A stretch of 64,000 bases of DNA. Origin: Schizophyllum amplum. Lineage: Eukaryota > Basidiomycota > Agaricomycetes > Agaricales > Schizophyllaceae. The DNA lies in contig VDMD01000007.1 in the NCBI GenBank assembly GCA_007026445.1, positions 1 to 64,000 of the forward strand, written 5' to 3'. Positions 31,887 to 43,528 of this stretch are shown one piece after another. The notes beneath the pieces were generated by a model, which ran no database searches, had not been told where the DNA came from, and worked only from the letters and a program-made list of their open reading frames with translations. The position numbers and the translations under genes are program-made. Each line of letters begins with the position of its first letter. The first letter of the stretch is position 1.

Positions 31887-33328
31887 TCAAGCTCGCAGCC
31901 ACTGCTTCATCCACTCCACCGTATCCTTGAACGCGCCCTCCTTTGCAGCCCTCGCGTTTGGATCCTCTGGGTCGCCTCTCACCGCAAAACCGTGCTTGCA
32001 GCCCGCCCAGTGTGTGCGCTTGTACGACAGTGGCTCCTGCTTCCCTTCGACGACCGTAGTAACACCTGCTTGTCCTGTAGTATCAGATCCACCTCCATTG
32101 CCCTTCATATCAACCTTACCTTCCATAATCACATCCATCGCCGCTGCCGCCTCGGCCGAGAACGATCGATCCACCTCGCAGCTCTCGACAAGGAGCGGAA
32201 CAGATGTGCGCGCAAATTGCTCCGCGTCGTCTGGTATCTTGAGCAGCGATGGATGCGCGACGGCGGCGGCTCTGAGGACGCCGTCGAAGGCGAGGTCAAA
32301 AACATAGCGGGCTATAGGGAGAAAGCGTCAATAGCGAAGGATAGAGGGTCAGCGCTCATATTTGCATCTCGCAAACCGTACGATCCATTCGCAGATGGAT
32401 CCCGTAGCGCCGTCAACAACGGACACGCGAGCGTCTATGGCAATTCACCCAAAGACCACCCAAAGCCACCTGAAAACCACAGCAGCCAGAGAGGTAATAG
32501 CCCACTCACCCCCAAAGCAATACCCCGTTGCGCCGAACGCGGTCACGCCCTGCCTTCTGAGCCCTTCGACAACGCGGTCGAGTGTCGGACGCGTCTGCTC
32601 GGCGCCGTGCTTCGGGCGCCAGGCGGTGCTATTCCAGGTGCTCTAGGTGGAGATAGGGGTTAGTCACATAGCACGACAAGCGTATAGGGTGCAGAGTGTT
32701 CCTCGTGCGGGCAGGAAGAAAGGAAAAGAGAAGAACAAAATGCATTCAAAATGAGACCCAAACGCACCCCAGGATCGAGCGCGTCCGCAGGAGCGGGGTC
32801 GCCGTTCAAGAAATCGGGGATCACGGTCTTGAAGCCGTTTGCGGCGAAGTCGTCCGCAAGAAGCTGGGTAAAGTGTGAGCAGGTGAGAGGGATTGCGGCG
32901 AATAGGCTAATGGACGAATGTGCGGATACACCCGCACGGTAGTTACACCAGATCCAGCAAAGACGTCACTCGAAGCGGATACACCACGCCGAGCAGGTAT
33001 ACCACGCCCAGCGAAAACACAAGGCCAACATCAACGCACCTGATTGTTCAGAGCCTGCATACCGAAGACGTCCGGAAGGAAGAGCAGGACCTTGTCCGGC
33101 GCATAGGCTCCCTCGGGCGTGGCGACATAGCACTCTACCTCGTTGATCTTCTCGATGGTCCCGGAGGGTGTGCCAGTCCAGCGAACACCTATGGAAGTTT
33201 ATGGTGAGCATGATTGAGGATGGAACTGACGCCAATGAAAGAGTGACAGAGACGGTGCGAATAAGGAGATGGAAGCGCTCGAATGAAAGCGCGAACGTAC
33301 CTCGAAAACAGTCATCGCAAAGGCTCAT
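31887..33328 (-). CDS. Dienelactone hydrolase family protein
   Basis: Alpha/beta-hydrolase of the dienelactone hydrolase family (carboxymethylenebutenolidase-like), likely cytosolic; fungal members act on lactones from aromatic catabolism. Five exons: 33328-33301, 33188-33040, 32863-32768, 32642-32510 and 32311-31887, giving 276 residues. The start MSLCDDCFRG is typical of the fungal family. The catalytic triad reads as Cys133 in GYCFGAR, Asp183 in CEVDRSF, and His242 in GCKHGFAVRGD. An acidic/Gly-rich loop of ~30 residues (about 199-231) between Asp and His is longer than usual. The introns are unusually long for this window (112, 176, 125 and 198 nt versus ~50), yet all are GT-AG and phase closes. 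The substrate cannot be told. Confidence 0.92.
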
Positions 33329-34184
33329 CTTGGATCTGATTCGAGTTCGGTTGATGCAGACGTCGACGAGGAGCTGGAGAGGCAGACTCAGGTGTGGCGC
33401 CTGGCGCCGCGAGACTGCTCTTTATACGAGGACGCGAAGTTCCTATATTTGTTGACTCGGCGAGAGTTGCGCGCGACCAGGGCTTGGATCGTATTATGCG
33501 TGCCGTCACAGGAAGTGATGAGAGCGGCTAATCCGCCGTCTCGGTTATTTGCCGATGAGATGTCTGTGCGCGACTGGAGTCTTGCAATACGTGAGCAGCC
33601 GGAGACGACGTTGGCGACGAAAGCGCAGCAGCGGAACAGCCAGACGCTGCCGGTGAACTCATCCACGGTGCCGGTCGGGAACAATGGAATACAGTAAAAC
33701 AAAGGTTCTTCCCGATGTGGAAGAGCTTCAAAGCCATAACAATGACATTTGCAATTCATTCCGAGTTTCGAAGCAGACGCGCTCATGCAGCCCATTCAGA
33801 GAGCGCGGGGCGGTTTGCACCACTGTTGCTCGCTGGCCGGGCGACCTCCGGCCGGCGGATCGCTCTGGGTGGCCTTGTTTTTGACAGTTCCGCGCCGTAC
33901 GTGATTTTGCTCGATATATAAGGTGAGCACAATGGTAAATTATGTTTTCCTTCGCGCCACCTCTTTATCCCCATCATGTCGCCCAGCGACACTCGCCTTG
34001 GCAGATAATATATAGATACACGTAGAGAGTTCGGGGTGATAGCACTGTACAAGGCCGAGTGGTGTTGCCCGCGCCCGCGGTGGCACGCCGCAACTTGAAC
34101 GCGAACGACTTACTGATTCGCCCTCCAGACACAGACGCGCACCTGTACAATCGATCCCTCAGAGCTCGGTCAGGCGACGATCTC
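33329..34184. other. Intergenic region, contains a copy of the 3'-flank element
   Basis: No gene recognised. The part next to the hydrolase stop (34069-34172) resembles elements at 51711-51832 and 53536-53650. Confidence 0.45.
34069..34172 (-). repeat. GC-rich 3'-flank element, minus-strand copy
   Basis: Read on the minus strand it has a GAGCTCTGAGG block, then ~50 bp later CTGGAGGGC, and finally GCGTGCCACCGCGGGCG. The same order of blocks occurs at 53536-53650 (GAGCTCTAGAGG, CTGGAGGGC, GCGTGCCACTGCGGGCG). It follows the stop codon of the alpha/beta-hydrolase copy, as the other does. Confidence 0.55.
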
Positions 34185-35292
34185 CTAAGTCGGTGGTGAG
34201 GAACGCAGCAGCCGCTCGATTGCAGCTTTCGCGCATGCAGCTACGCGCTGGTAGTCAGGCTCCTCACGGCTGGCGTATCGAATCATCGGTCCATGGCCCT
34301 TGCTCAAGCGTATCCTCTCCTGATTAGGTAGGCGTGCCAGCTCGCCTTCCTCGAGCGGCTGCAGGGATGTTTAGCAAGACCACAAGGAGCGCATACACCA
34401 CAACTCATGTACCCACCCGTACATCTTCAAGCCCAGTGCTCTCGGTGAAGTACTGGCAATGATATCTTGAGGCCAGCCCAACCTCATCAAATTTGACGTT
34501 GGTCGCGCCGAGGAACATAAGATCTTGTCGTAGAATGCACATGAGCGGAGACATCGTGGATTCGTCGGCGATGTCGCTGCAGACGCGCTCGTAGTCGCGT
34601 ACATAATTCGTGGGAACGCCAAAGAAGAGCGCAGAGGCGGGGGCGGTGCTCAGTGCGTCGTGGCAATCGGCGGAGAGCGCAAGTGCCTATAGTACACAGA
34701 GAATGGACGCAGATCAGTGGATTGAAGACAGCATAACCAAGAACAATAAATAAGACGGGACGCACGCTCTTCAATAGGATGCCTCCTAGGCTGTGTGCCA
34801 CAAACAAAAGAGGGAGCGCGTCCGTCTAAGCTTTGCATTAGAAAACGTGCAAGAGCACCATCTAGTCGGTGAGACTCCCCTGTGTCTCGCGCCGTAACTC
34901 GGTGAGCTTGCACAAAAAATCGCGTACCACGACCTCCATAGGTTGCACATCATCGGAAGTACTGTCGTAGCCAAAAGATAGCAAGCGGAAAGGAATATTG
35001 GGCAGGTCTAGGGGGAGGAGGTCGCGCATCCAGCACACGCCCGTGGCGCGGTCCGTGTAGGAGTCGAGCCAGTGCGATTGCAGGCCGTGGATGAGGACCA
35101 CACTGCAGATAAAAGGTGCCAGTATGCAAATACAGAGGTATCAGCTTACTCAAGAGAACATTCTGAAGATGCAGGGTCAAGGAGGACGTGCAGCCCCTCC
35201 GATTTCTCCTGAGGTTTGGACTTGAGAGATTGAGGACCATTGACGGCTGCGATATCGCGCTTATTAAAGCAGCGAATGAGAAAGCGCTTCAT
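34185..35292 (-). CDS. SERAC1-like alpha/beta-hydrolase, minus-strand copy (possibly inactive)
   Basis: Paralogue of the plus-strand gene at 52287-53450 with the same five-exon layout and exon lengths: 35292-35150, 35102-34880, 34825-34766, 34686-34417 and 34358-34185 (143, 223, 60, 270 and 174 nt), giving 289 residues if spliced the same way. The fold is seen in VVLIHGLQSHWLDSYTDR, WMRDLLPLDLP, the nucleophile elbow AHSLGG (Ser134) and FFGVPTNYVRDYER. This is the layout of serine-esterase-like domains related to SERAC1 and NACHT-associated hydrolases; the substrate is unknown. One oddity: where the paralogue has a GC donor (CAG|GCAAGT) for intron 2, this copy reads CAG|GGGAGT. The nearest GT (GTCTCA) breaks the frame. 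Unless a non-canonical GG-AG junction is used, the protein stops just after exon 2. Confidence 0.65.
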
Positions 35293-35812
35293 CGTGAAAG
35301 TTGACTGCTTCGCGGTTATCCGAGATGGCTGAAGCGAGGCTGTGTAAACATGAGCTGGTGGTGGTTCTTGACAAGCTGTGACAAGCTCGGTCCGGCTCGA
35401 GTCGCGACACAGTTTACAGTGACGAGCTCGGACAGTCAAAGTCATTCAAACAATGTTCGGGCTTTCCACCAGTACCTGTCCACATTAGCCAGCTCTCTAT
35501 ATCAAGTTTACATGCCCTTACATGGTTGGACTTGTCCTCTCGAGCGCTGAGCTCGGAGTTAGCGCATGCAAGACCTGCTATGCACCAGACCCTGGACGTG
35601 ATTCGATATTACATGGAAATTTCACTTCGTTATGATGATCGTACTACATATAATACACAGATGAGCCATAAAGGATAGATACAATTCATGACGATGAGGA
35701 TGAGAGGTGAGATCCATATAGCAGAACATGAAGCGAAGAGAGGGAAGAACATAATAAGAGGAGAAGGCAGAGGGAAGGGTATGATGGAGGGCCGGATATG
35801 TTAGACCCGCCA
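35293..35812. other. Intergenic gap
   Basis: About 520 bp upstream of the hydrolase copy and downstream of the membrane-protein gene (both minus strand). Nothing recognised. Confidence 0.5.
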
Positions 35813-38061
35813 CTAGTTCTCTCTCAGGCTGCGAGCCCGGCGCTGCGCGGTCGCGACACGGTCCCACAGATGCTCTCCCGCATCGGACACCAGCCGCAGC
35901 CCCTGTTCCTTCAAATGCCGCGCTCTCCCCCGCGCCTTCTCGTTCCTCTGTGCAAAATGCTCTGTGCCCGCACGCACCACGCTTGTCGTCCCGCGCAAAA
36001 TGAGATCGCGCTTCTCTCGCAAGCGCGCAGCCGCGTCCACGTTCCTCGCCTCGCCTAACACGTTGCCGACGTCGCCAAGCGCGCTGCCTACGCCGTCCAA
36101 AGCATGGCCGAGGGCGGTGCTCGCATCGCGCACGTCGCGCTGGACCGCGCCGACCAGCTCCTCCGCCATGTCCATGAGGCGCAGCCCGAGTCCGGTCGTC
36201 GCTGTCGATTGTGCCAGTATAGAGGTCGGCGACACAGAGAGTGTGCCAGGCAGTCGCACGGCGACGTCAGTGCCCGCGGGTCGCTTGCCAGCGGCTTTCG
36301 CACTTGTAAAGAGGGTAGACAGCGTGGACGAAGTGGTGGTTGTCGACAAGGAAAAGGACGATGCGGTTGACAGGGACGAGATGGCGCTGGACGAGGAAGA
36401 GGCGATGGCGTTGGACGACGAGGATGCGATGGCAACCACGGGTACTGCGGGAGGCGACCACGACGTAGAGGGTTGTACCCCAGGCGGCAACGTCGACGGC
36501 AGAGGCTGGAACGACCCCATCTCCCTTATCGACGACGTTATCGCGGAGTACGACGAAGACGGCAGAATTGTGTGGTTGGTCGACCCCACCCACATCCCCA
36601 TGAGCGTCTTCTGCACATGCGCAACAGGGGCGGCCCTCTGCACAGACTGCGCTGACTGGTATCCGACGGCGACGCCGAGGATGATGGTCAGGAGTGTCAG
36701 TCTGATAATCGGATGAGTGCCTAGCCAGCAGATACATTGATAGAAGACTCACAGAGTGAACGCGCGCCCGAAGCCAGCTGGGACGAGGGGCTCCGGCTTG
36801 TCGATAAGCAATGCCTCGAAGGCCTCGGCTACCTGGGTGGCGTCAACGCTGGACACCGCATTGATGGGCGTGCGATAGCGCAGCCGAGGAAGGAACTGTC
36901 CGCAGGCGAAAAAGGGGAAGGAGCTGGGGAACTTCTTCCCGTCGGTGACGAAGTGATAGTACTTGTGCTGCGGTACGTTGACCTTCGGAGTCGGCGCTGG
37001 ATAGCTGGGCAGGTATACGAGCGCCAGCGAAGGCACTCCGCGATGGAGCTTCTCAGACTGTGCAAGTTGGGCATTCCGTATGGGCGGAGAGGAGAGATGG
37101 TACTTACCGTATCGGTTGCATCTGCCTCAGTCCGATCGTAGACTGCGATACGGCTGACAACGATATTGTCGCTGCGCATGGTGTTCTCAAGAGCGTACAG
37201 CCTGGTGCACTCGTCAACGACAACGGGAGGCTCGTTGAGCAGGCTCATCTGGCCTGATGCGAGCTTGTTCACGAAGCGGTCTACGAAGAGCCATCGGTCT
37301 GGCATCCGCAGACCATACATGAACAGCTCGACTTGCGCGGTGAATGTGAGCTGAGCCTTGAGCTCTTGCGAGTCCGCGACAGACGCAATTTTGCTGAATG
37401 CATCTGAAAACTCCTCGGGCGAGACGAAGGGGCAGTCCGCATCGACGTCGGCGGAGAGGGCCTCGGGCGTGAGAGCCGTACTCGGACCCTCCTGCTGCAT
37501 CTCAACGGATGAGTCGACGCTGGTGGTAGAATGGGTCATGCCCTCATACGAGCTCTCCAGATGCGAGGTGATAGCCTCCCGCGAGCCTGCCAGGGGGTCG
37601 GGGAAGGAGAGGCGGAGATCGCGCAGGGAAGAGTGAAAAGTGGAAACGCGGCTGACGGAGCCTGTGCGAGAGCTGTTGAGCGTGCTGACCATGCTCTGGT
37701 CGAGGGCTTCAATGATGCGCCGGTCCTCTGCAGGGTCCACCGCGCGGTCGCCACCCTCCTCCGGTCCCGCACGCACACTATCGTCGTGCGTGTCGACCGA
37801 GACACCACCGGGTGTCTCAGATGCAGCGTCCGCGTCGCCGTCTGCAATACCCTCCCAGGCCTCGACGTCTCCGTCGCGTGAGGAGCCGAGGCTGATTGAG
37901 GATCTGCGTGACGATGGTGGCAGCGAGAGCGTGCCGTCGCGGTCGCTGACGAAGCCGTCTTCGTCGTCGCTGGCACGATTGGATGCGATCTCAAGCCAGT
38001 CTGAGTCGGATAGACTGTCGACGTCGGACGGCACGGCGTCCGCAGTATATGGCGGGCTCAT
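35813..38061 (-). CDS. Single-pass membrane protein of unknown function
   Basis: Three exons, 38061-37108, 37057-36753 and 36701-35813, give 715 residues. I do not recognise a named family. Residues 1-215 are acidic and Ser-rich (SDSDWLEIASNRASDDEDGF), likely disordered. Residues ~220-420 look folded and contain LKAQLTFTAQVELFMYGLR and HKYYHFVTDGKKFPSSFPFF. A single hydrophobic segment at ~420-442 (GRAFTLLTLLTIILGVAVGY) should cross the membrane. After a Ser-rich linker, the C-terminal ~150 residues are strongly charged and helical (LREKRDLILRGTTSVVRAG; ARGRARHLKEQGLRL), probably coiled coil. The start is the first ATG after the frame opens; the frame extends upstream but has only weak starts. 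It is divergent from the next gene across 418 bp. Confidence 0.72.
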
Positions 38062-38479
38062 TGTGTGCAAGTTCAAGAAAGGAAGCAGCGGCAGGAGAGG
38101 AGGCGGTCTTATAAACCGCGGCGGATGCCGTCGGCGGGCCGGCTTTCCGTAGCCTGTCCTAGCCTGTCGTCGGACGGTGGCCATGGAACCGCGCGCGTTC
38201 CTGCTCCTGGCTTCCTGCCATCATCGGTGCTCTGCATTCCTCCTCAAACAGCTCTTGACACTCAGTAATCTGGGAAGACAACCGAAGTCTCATATCGTCC
38301 TTTTGTGATCCTTCCGGGCGCTAGTGCGGGATTGACTGCCTTGGCCGGCGCCAGAGCACAAGGGACGCCCACTTACGCCCACACCAAGATCCATCTTATA
38401 ATGGAGGCGCTCGTCGTGCATCTACGGACCCTCCTTTCTTCTCCCTCTTTTCTGCCAACAGCGTTGAGCGCTCTCCCGG
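38062..38479. promoter_or_regulatory. Divergent promoter region
   Basis: 418 bp between the starts of the membrane-protein gene (minus) and the possible HMG-box gene (plus). No specific motif assigned. Confidence 0.4.
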
Positions 38480-40272
38480 ATGTCTGACGACTTTCATACA
38501 CCCCAACCCTCGGCCTCAGCGCTCTCCGACGAACAATGTCCTGCTCGATATATGGCATTCGTCGCCAAAGATTCCATTGAACGCGGTGACAATGAACTTC
38601 ACGCGGCTCTATCGGAGATTAAGAAGCCTTATTGGAACTCTTACCAGCTCTTTCGCCGCGTCCTTGTTCTCCACTCCGCTGGGCGGCACGCCGTACCTGA
38701 ACGCACGCGCAAGGAGCAAACAAAGTCGCGCACCGAAAACAACGCCGAAGAAGAATTACCAACTCAACAGTGGGCGGGGACCACGCAGGATCGCCAATCC
38801 AGTACGAAGACTGGTGCGTTTATCATCCGCAACGTTCTGTGGTTTTGTGCTCAACCCTCTAGCCACAATCTGGTGGGCCATGTCGGACAGCGGCCGGGAC
38901 GACTGGAGGGCATTGTGGAACAAGCTCAAGATGTTGTACCCCAACGCCATTTCGAGACAGAGCACTCACGCCGGTGGGTCTTCGTTCTCGCAGTACAGCT
39001 CATTTCTCCTGACTGCATCGAGCTGCAGATGAGCAGCATGTGCCAGCGACGCTCGGTGCACCCAACCCTTATTCTCTCCAACGGCCTGCTTATGATGCGC
39101 TGCATCGCTCTGAGAGCTCGCATCAATCCCCGATATATATACGTCAAGACCTTGACTGGGCGCCAGCCGTCGCCGCACCGCCATCCGCATGTCTTGCGCC
39201 CAACAAGGCCACCAGAAAGCGTCGGCATAAATTGCTGGAAGGTGAAGTGACTTCGCTTTCTGACAAGCAGACCGCGCGCCCGTGCCTGCCACAGGCTTAT
39301 CCGTCGAAGGTGGCGCGCACGCGAAGGGACCCTCGCCCTCGCGCCTCAGAGCGACACGATACGGACGCAAATGGCTTCACTTCGGCAAGCACGGTAAACA
39401 AGCCATCTAATTCTTCACATTCTGGTTGGATTCCAGCAGCCCCGTTACCGGCTAACGGCACGCTATCGCATTTTGTGGCACCCTTCGCGTCATCGTCTCG
39501 CCAGCCGTCCACATTGTCTCCACAGCTGTCCGCTGCATCTCCCGACGGCGTCTTAGCCTCCCTGCACATGCCGAAACCGACATACCCTCCTAGCCGATTC
39601 AGCTTCATCCTCAACGAGACCAGCGGCCTGCTCGATTGCTCCAGCCAGCAATCGACGAGTTCTGCGGGGTATACCACCTGCCACGAGATACCAACCGTTT
39701 GCTCCCAGAGTGCGACGTCTGCGTATTCTCAAGACTCACTGGCCGCTTACCAACCGGGGACGCCAACTGCTTCCTCTCGTGGACACCCATTCGCGACTAA
39801 CTATGGCCACGATGCGTCAGCGTTCTCTTCCCAAAGTTGGGGTTCTGCGCCTCCACCTTCGCCATATAAGGATGCGCCGTTTTCCACCCACAGCCTCCAG
39901 GCATATCCCGACGCTCTGCCGCCAGCAAGTCATATGCAGTCTGGGCTAAGCCTTTTTTATCCTGGAGATCTCGGTTTCCGCAGCGAGGCAAGCGTCGTCC
40001 ACAGTCAGACCGACTTCAGCGATACCGCCACAAGTTTGGGCCACAATTTCGTGGCCTCGCAGTCGCCTGTCTGGTTGAATGATTCGCCTGCTCATCACGA
40101 TTCCTCTGCTGCTGTCCTCGATGACCTTTTCCTCATTGGTGCGAGTATCGGGACGTCATGGAACGGTCTGACAACGTACCGTACAAATGGTGGCGCGTCA
40201 ACGGCTGACGACCGCAGCGGACAGCCCGTTGAGTGGCCCGCAACGGAGGGGGTCGGTCCTTACCACGAATAG
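38480..40272 (+). CDS. Possible HMG-box transcription factor
   Basis: Four exons, 38480-38659, 38714-38801, 38863-38973 and 39029-40272, give 540 residues. The introns are 54, 61 and 55 nt and all phases close. Residues ~48-120, spliced, read KKPYWNSYQLFRR-EQTKSRTENN, then IWWAMSDSGRDDWRALWNKL. This resembles helix 1 (NSYxLFRR) and helices 2-3 (WxxxSDxxRxxW) of a diverged fungal HMG-box. The remaining ~400 residues are Ser/Pro/Ala/Tyr-rich and low in charge, like an activation domain. A small basic patch (ATRKRRHK, ~180) could be a nuclear localisation signal. The first donor (GTCCTT) is weak. The family call is tentative; the coding nature of the last exon (414 codons open) is firmer. Confidence 0.55.
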
Positions 40273-40344
40273 AGCTCACTAGCTGAAGGCCTACATTATT
40301 ATTGCGCATACATTCAACTACCCTCCTACTGCAGATCATACTCG

Positions 40345-40930
40345 ACCAAAGTTGTTCCTTTTCCAGCACATCCTCCATCCATCGGGGCTTTTCGCCCATG
40401 AACCAGTTAATCAGCTTCTCCATCTGCTTCTCCGTAGGCCGTCTCTCCATAAAGCGCTGAGTGCACGTCCCCATGATCATGAGAAAAGAAACACCGGGGG
40501 CGATGGGGGCGAGTGGCTGCGGCGAGTGCTCGTCTGGCTTGACGATCACCTGTTGGACCAGACGGAAGCCCGTACTCCTTTCGAGGGCAAGGCACAGTTC
40601 AGCGACCTTGCGCATAACAGCGTTGTGAACGTTGTACGCCGGGTTGTGAGTAATCAAGAGATAGTCCAAGATATCGAGCGAAATCGGCTATCCAGAGTAC
40701 CAATGGCGCGTGGACGTATGATAAGCCGCAGGCAGCTCTGGGATGTATGCGTCGCTGGGCTAGATGACCTCTCAGTCGCAGTTGAGGAGAAGCCTAGTAC
40801 CCATGCGCACCTTGGAAATTCTTGGCACTGTCTCTTCGAGCAGGCGACCTGTCGCTTGGACCGCAACATCCCGCTCGTGTGCGGTGACTCAGTGTGTGGT
40901 CTGCGAGGGAGACGCATTGTCGGCCACCAT
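40345..40930 (-). pseudogene. Pseudogene, paralogue of the gene at 45416-46042
   Basis: Homology to the plus-strand gene runs through STRHWYSG, HNPAYNVHNAVMRKVAEL, PDEHSPQPL, PGVSFLMIMGTC and EKPRWMED (the intact gene has STRYWYYGW, HPNYNLHNPVVLKVAEI, PDENSPKPL, PGVSFFMVVGTC, EEPRWMED). The 51-nt intron (40810-40760) sits at the same place. Two in-frame stops break it: TGA at 40891-40889 in exon 1, and TAG at 40690-40688, where the paralogue has TGG (Trp) in YYGWP. The region downstream of the second stop is still an open 178-codon frame, so decay may be recent. Its 3' end faces the HMG-like gene. Confidence 0.78.
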
Positions 40931-41233
40931 CGTAGAAGGAGCAGAGAGGGGGGTCGATGCAAGGTCGACAGGGGATGTGCGCCAGGCAGCCGTAGAAATT
41001 TCCCTCGTTAGACAAACGTGCTTGGAGTCGTAGACCAGGCCGCCAGGGCGTGTTAGCGCATCGTACACGTAAAATGGCTTCATCTTCCTGCGAACGCGGG
41101 TTTCTATCGTCTCTTCGTGGGCGTCTATCGACTGCACTGTTGACATTGCTCCGGTGCTGATTCGGCGCTCAGACGTCATCAAAGCCCTCCTGTTTCCCGG
41201 CATTGCAATGCAGGTACGGCAGCAAGTTGATTC

Positions 41234-42934
41234 TCAGAAGTCTAGCACGTACACGTCTCCCGTATGCAAAGCCAAGCATACCCTCCCCCGAGCCTCATCG
41301 AAAGCCAGCGACTGACATGCGTGTGCCTCAAAAGGCAGGGCCAGATGTGGTGGCAGCAGCGGCGCCACAACCAGTTGCCGCTTCTCCCCCGCCCCCTTGT
41401 CGCCCGGCGCACCAAAGTCCGCCTTCACCAGCGCAAACGCGTCCGTCTCCCAATTGCGCTCCAACCATACCGCGCGCCGCCCGCTCCGCCCAATGCACAC
41501 AATGTCCAGCCCCACGAGCGGATCCATGCGGAAGGTTTGCACGTCCGCACTCGCTGAATCGCTGCGCTTCCTCGGTAGGCTGAACACGGTCGAGCGCGCA
41601 CCGGCCTGCCCTCGGGAGCCAACGTAGGCGCCATGGAAGGCGAGCACCGCGAGCGCACAGCGGCCGGTGGAGGGATCCATCTGCACATCGGACGCGTAGG
41701 TCTGCAGACGCACAGGTACTGTCGGTATCTCGTGCCTGTGGACCAGGGGCCCAAGCTCTACGAGCCGCGGGGGTGGAGACGCGGGAGGGGGCGGGGACGA
41801 AGGAGTTGAGTGCGGCGGAGAACCTCGAGGTCGGTATGGAGGCGTGTGTGGGCTACGCGCCCGGATACTCTCGCGCTCCGGCGGCGGTTCGATATCAAAG
41901 AGCTCGGACGGGAGAGCGTGAATGTGTGTCACTAGGGAGGCGGTTCGGCCTGGGGACGTGTTGAGAAAAAGGATGTGACGGGGCTCAACAGCTCCGCATA
42001 GTCGGAAGTGTTTGTGGTCGGAGTACTGTCAATACTTTAGATACAAGAACCACTTTGGAAATGACCGCTGTACCTGGGGAATACTCGGATTGACAAGCAG
42101 GTGCACGCAGGTGCGGGTATTGACGAGGAGTATCTGGTATACTGGCACGTGCTGTCCTTCGAACCGCGCGAGGCTGACTGCAACGATATAGTCGGCGACA
42201 TGAACCTCATTGAATGTTCCTTCGTGACTGGGCCTGCAGACTGACGCCACTAAAGACACTTGCGGATAATCGACATCTTCAACGCTTCTACTGGCCGATA
42301 CGCGATACACGTCCAGGTATCTGGACTCACGGTAAACAATAGTTCATCATGGCGCTAGCAACTCACTCTAGATGTCTACTGGTCCTTCCGATGATGGCAA
42401 CGAGCGAATCGTCAGAGTCCCTCACGAGCGCGGCCGAGAAGTTGATCGCGCCAGGCGTCTCGAAGCAGTGTTCGCGCCGTGGGCCGCTGTCCGCCAGGAC
42501 CCACACTGTAAAGTATGTCATACTTGTCAAAGACCGCGAAAGCGTGCATAGCCGGTCGTTTGCGAGAAGCTCGGAGCGGAAGACGATGTTGCCGTGGTCG
42601 ACTCGCGTTAGACGAGGACGGGCAAAGACGGGCCGGCGCCAGTTGCGATTGAGTCGAAGGGCCTGGACAGCGAGGTGGCGGAGTTCATTGGCAGGTCTTG
42701 AAGTGTGAGGTTTGTCCGGCCGTGTCGCGAGTGGGAAATCAAGAGGGATCTGGTGCCACACGTAGTCGCTGGACGCCAGGGTGTGAAGAGCGCGACAGGT
42801 CTGGGAGTATGAGTTTTGGTTCGTCAACATGAAAACTCGCCACGTACCTCGATAAGACGAAGGACATCCTCTACGCGTAGCCAGTAGCACACGCACACGA
42901 TCACGTCCTCCGGGAGTTGGATCAGGTTCACCAT
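41234..42934 (-). CDS. F-box protein with beta-rich C-terminus
   Basis: Four exons, 42934-42848, 42800-42367, 42320-42074 and 42025-41234, give 519 residues. The F-box opens the protein (LPEDVIVCVCYWLRVEDVLRL) and continues across the first intron into TCRALHTLASSDYVWHQIPLD, the form common in Agaricomycetes. The rest has repeated hydrophobic/beta-like strands (e.g. VHVADYIVAVSLARF, YQILLVNTRTCVHLLVN, GLDIVCIGRSGRRAVWLERN, GDVYVLDF) suggesting a propeller-like substrate domain. A Pro/Ser-rich loop interrupts it at ~315-355. The introns are 46-48 nt. It is head-to-head with another F-box gene. Confidence 0.87.
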
Positions 42935-43528
42935 AAGTGTCTAGGTGTCGATGAAAAGTGTTACAACTTCTAATGCTGTTGGGGGGATGGAAGCGGCGCA
43001 GCCAATGCCAGTTCGCAGCCTGTCGACCGTGCAGGAGCTCGACTTGTGGGATATCGGGTGGGGGTGAGCAATGAGCATTGTGTTCCTGAACTTTGAAGAG
43101 CTTCCAAGTGTTCGTGCCGAGATTATGTCTTTCGGCCGAGTTCGGACCGAGCGGACTGGCAGCCCGATGGCCGGGAAAGGAGAGCAGCAACGCGCCACAG
43201 CTGTCGCACTCCGCCAGAAATGTCTTCCAGACTGTGAGGGTAGGAAAAGAGGACGGTCAAGATGAAGGGGAAATTCGGACAACGCGACATGTGGCTATAC
43301 CACGTGGAAGCCGCGTGACTGACGCGCCGCGCGACGCGTCTGATCCTCACGCTGGAATACCAAGTCTCTACTTATCTTATCGGTTGGGACTTTGATCATA
43401 CCGTTTCCTCTTGCTTTAGTATCTGACTGGCTTCATAACTGATATAGGCTAGAGCAACAGGAAGGTGCGCACACCTTTTCCTGAACCCTGTGCAACAGCT
43501 CAGAATCGTTCCCAGCAGATAACGCGCT
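42935..43528. promoter_or_regulatory. Divergent promoter between two F-box genes
   Basis: 594 bp between two head-to-head F-box starts. Frames overlapping it on both strands have no family resemblance. Confidence 0.4.

Noticed and set aside
40889..41203. Separate minus-strand gene starting at 41203
   Set aside because: It shares frame with the pseudogene exon and ends at its TGA. No partner exon or homology supports an independent gene.
41203..41583. 126-codon plus-strand frame under the F-box gene
   Set aside because: Pro/Ala/Arg-rich mirror of the Pro-rich loop coded on the other strand.
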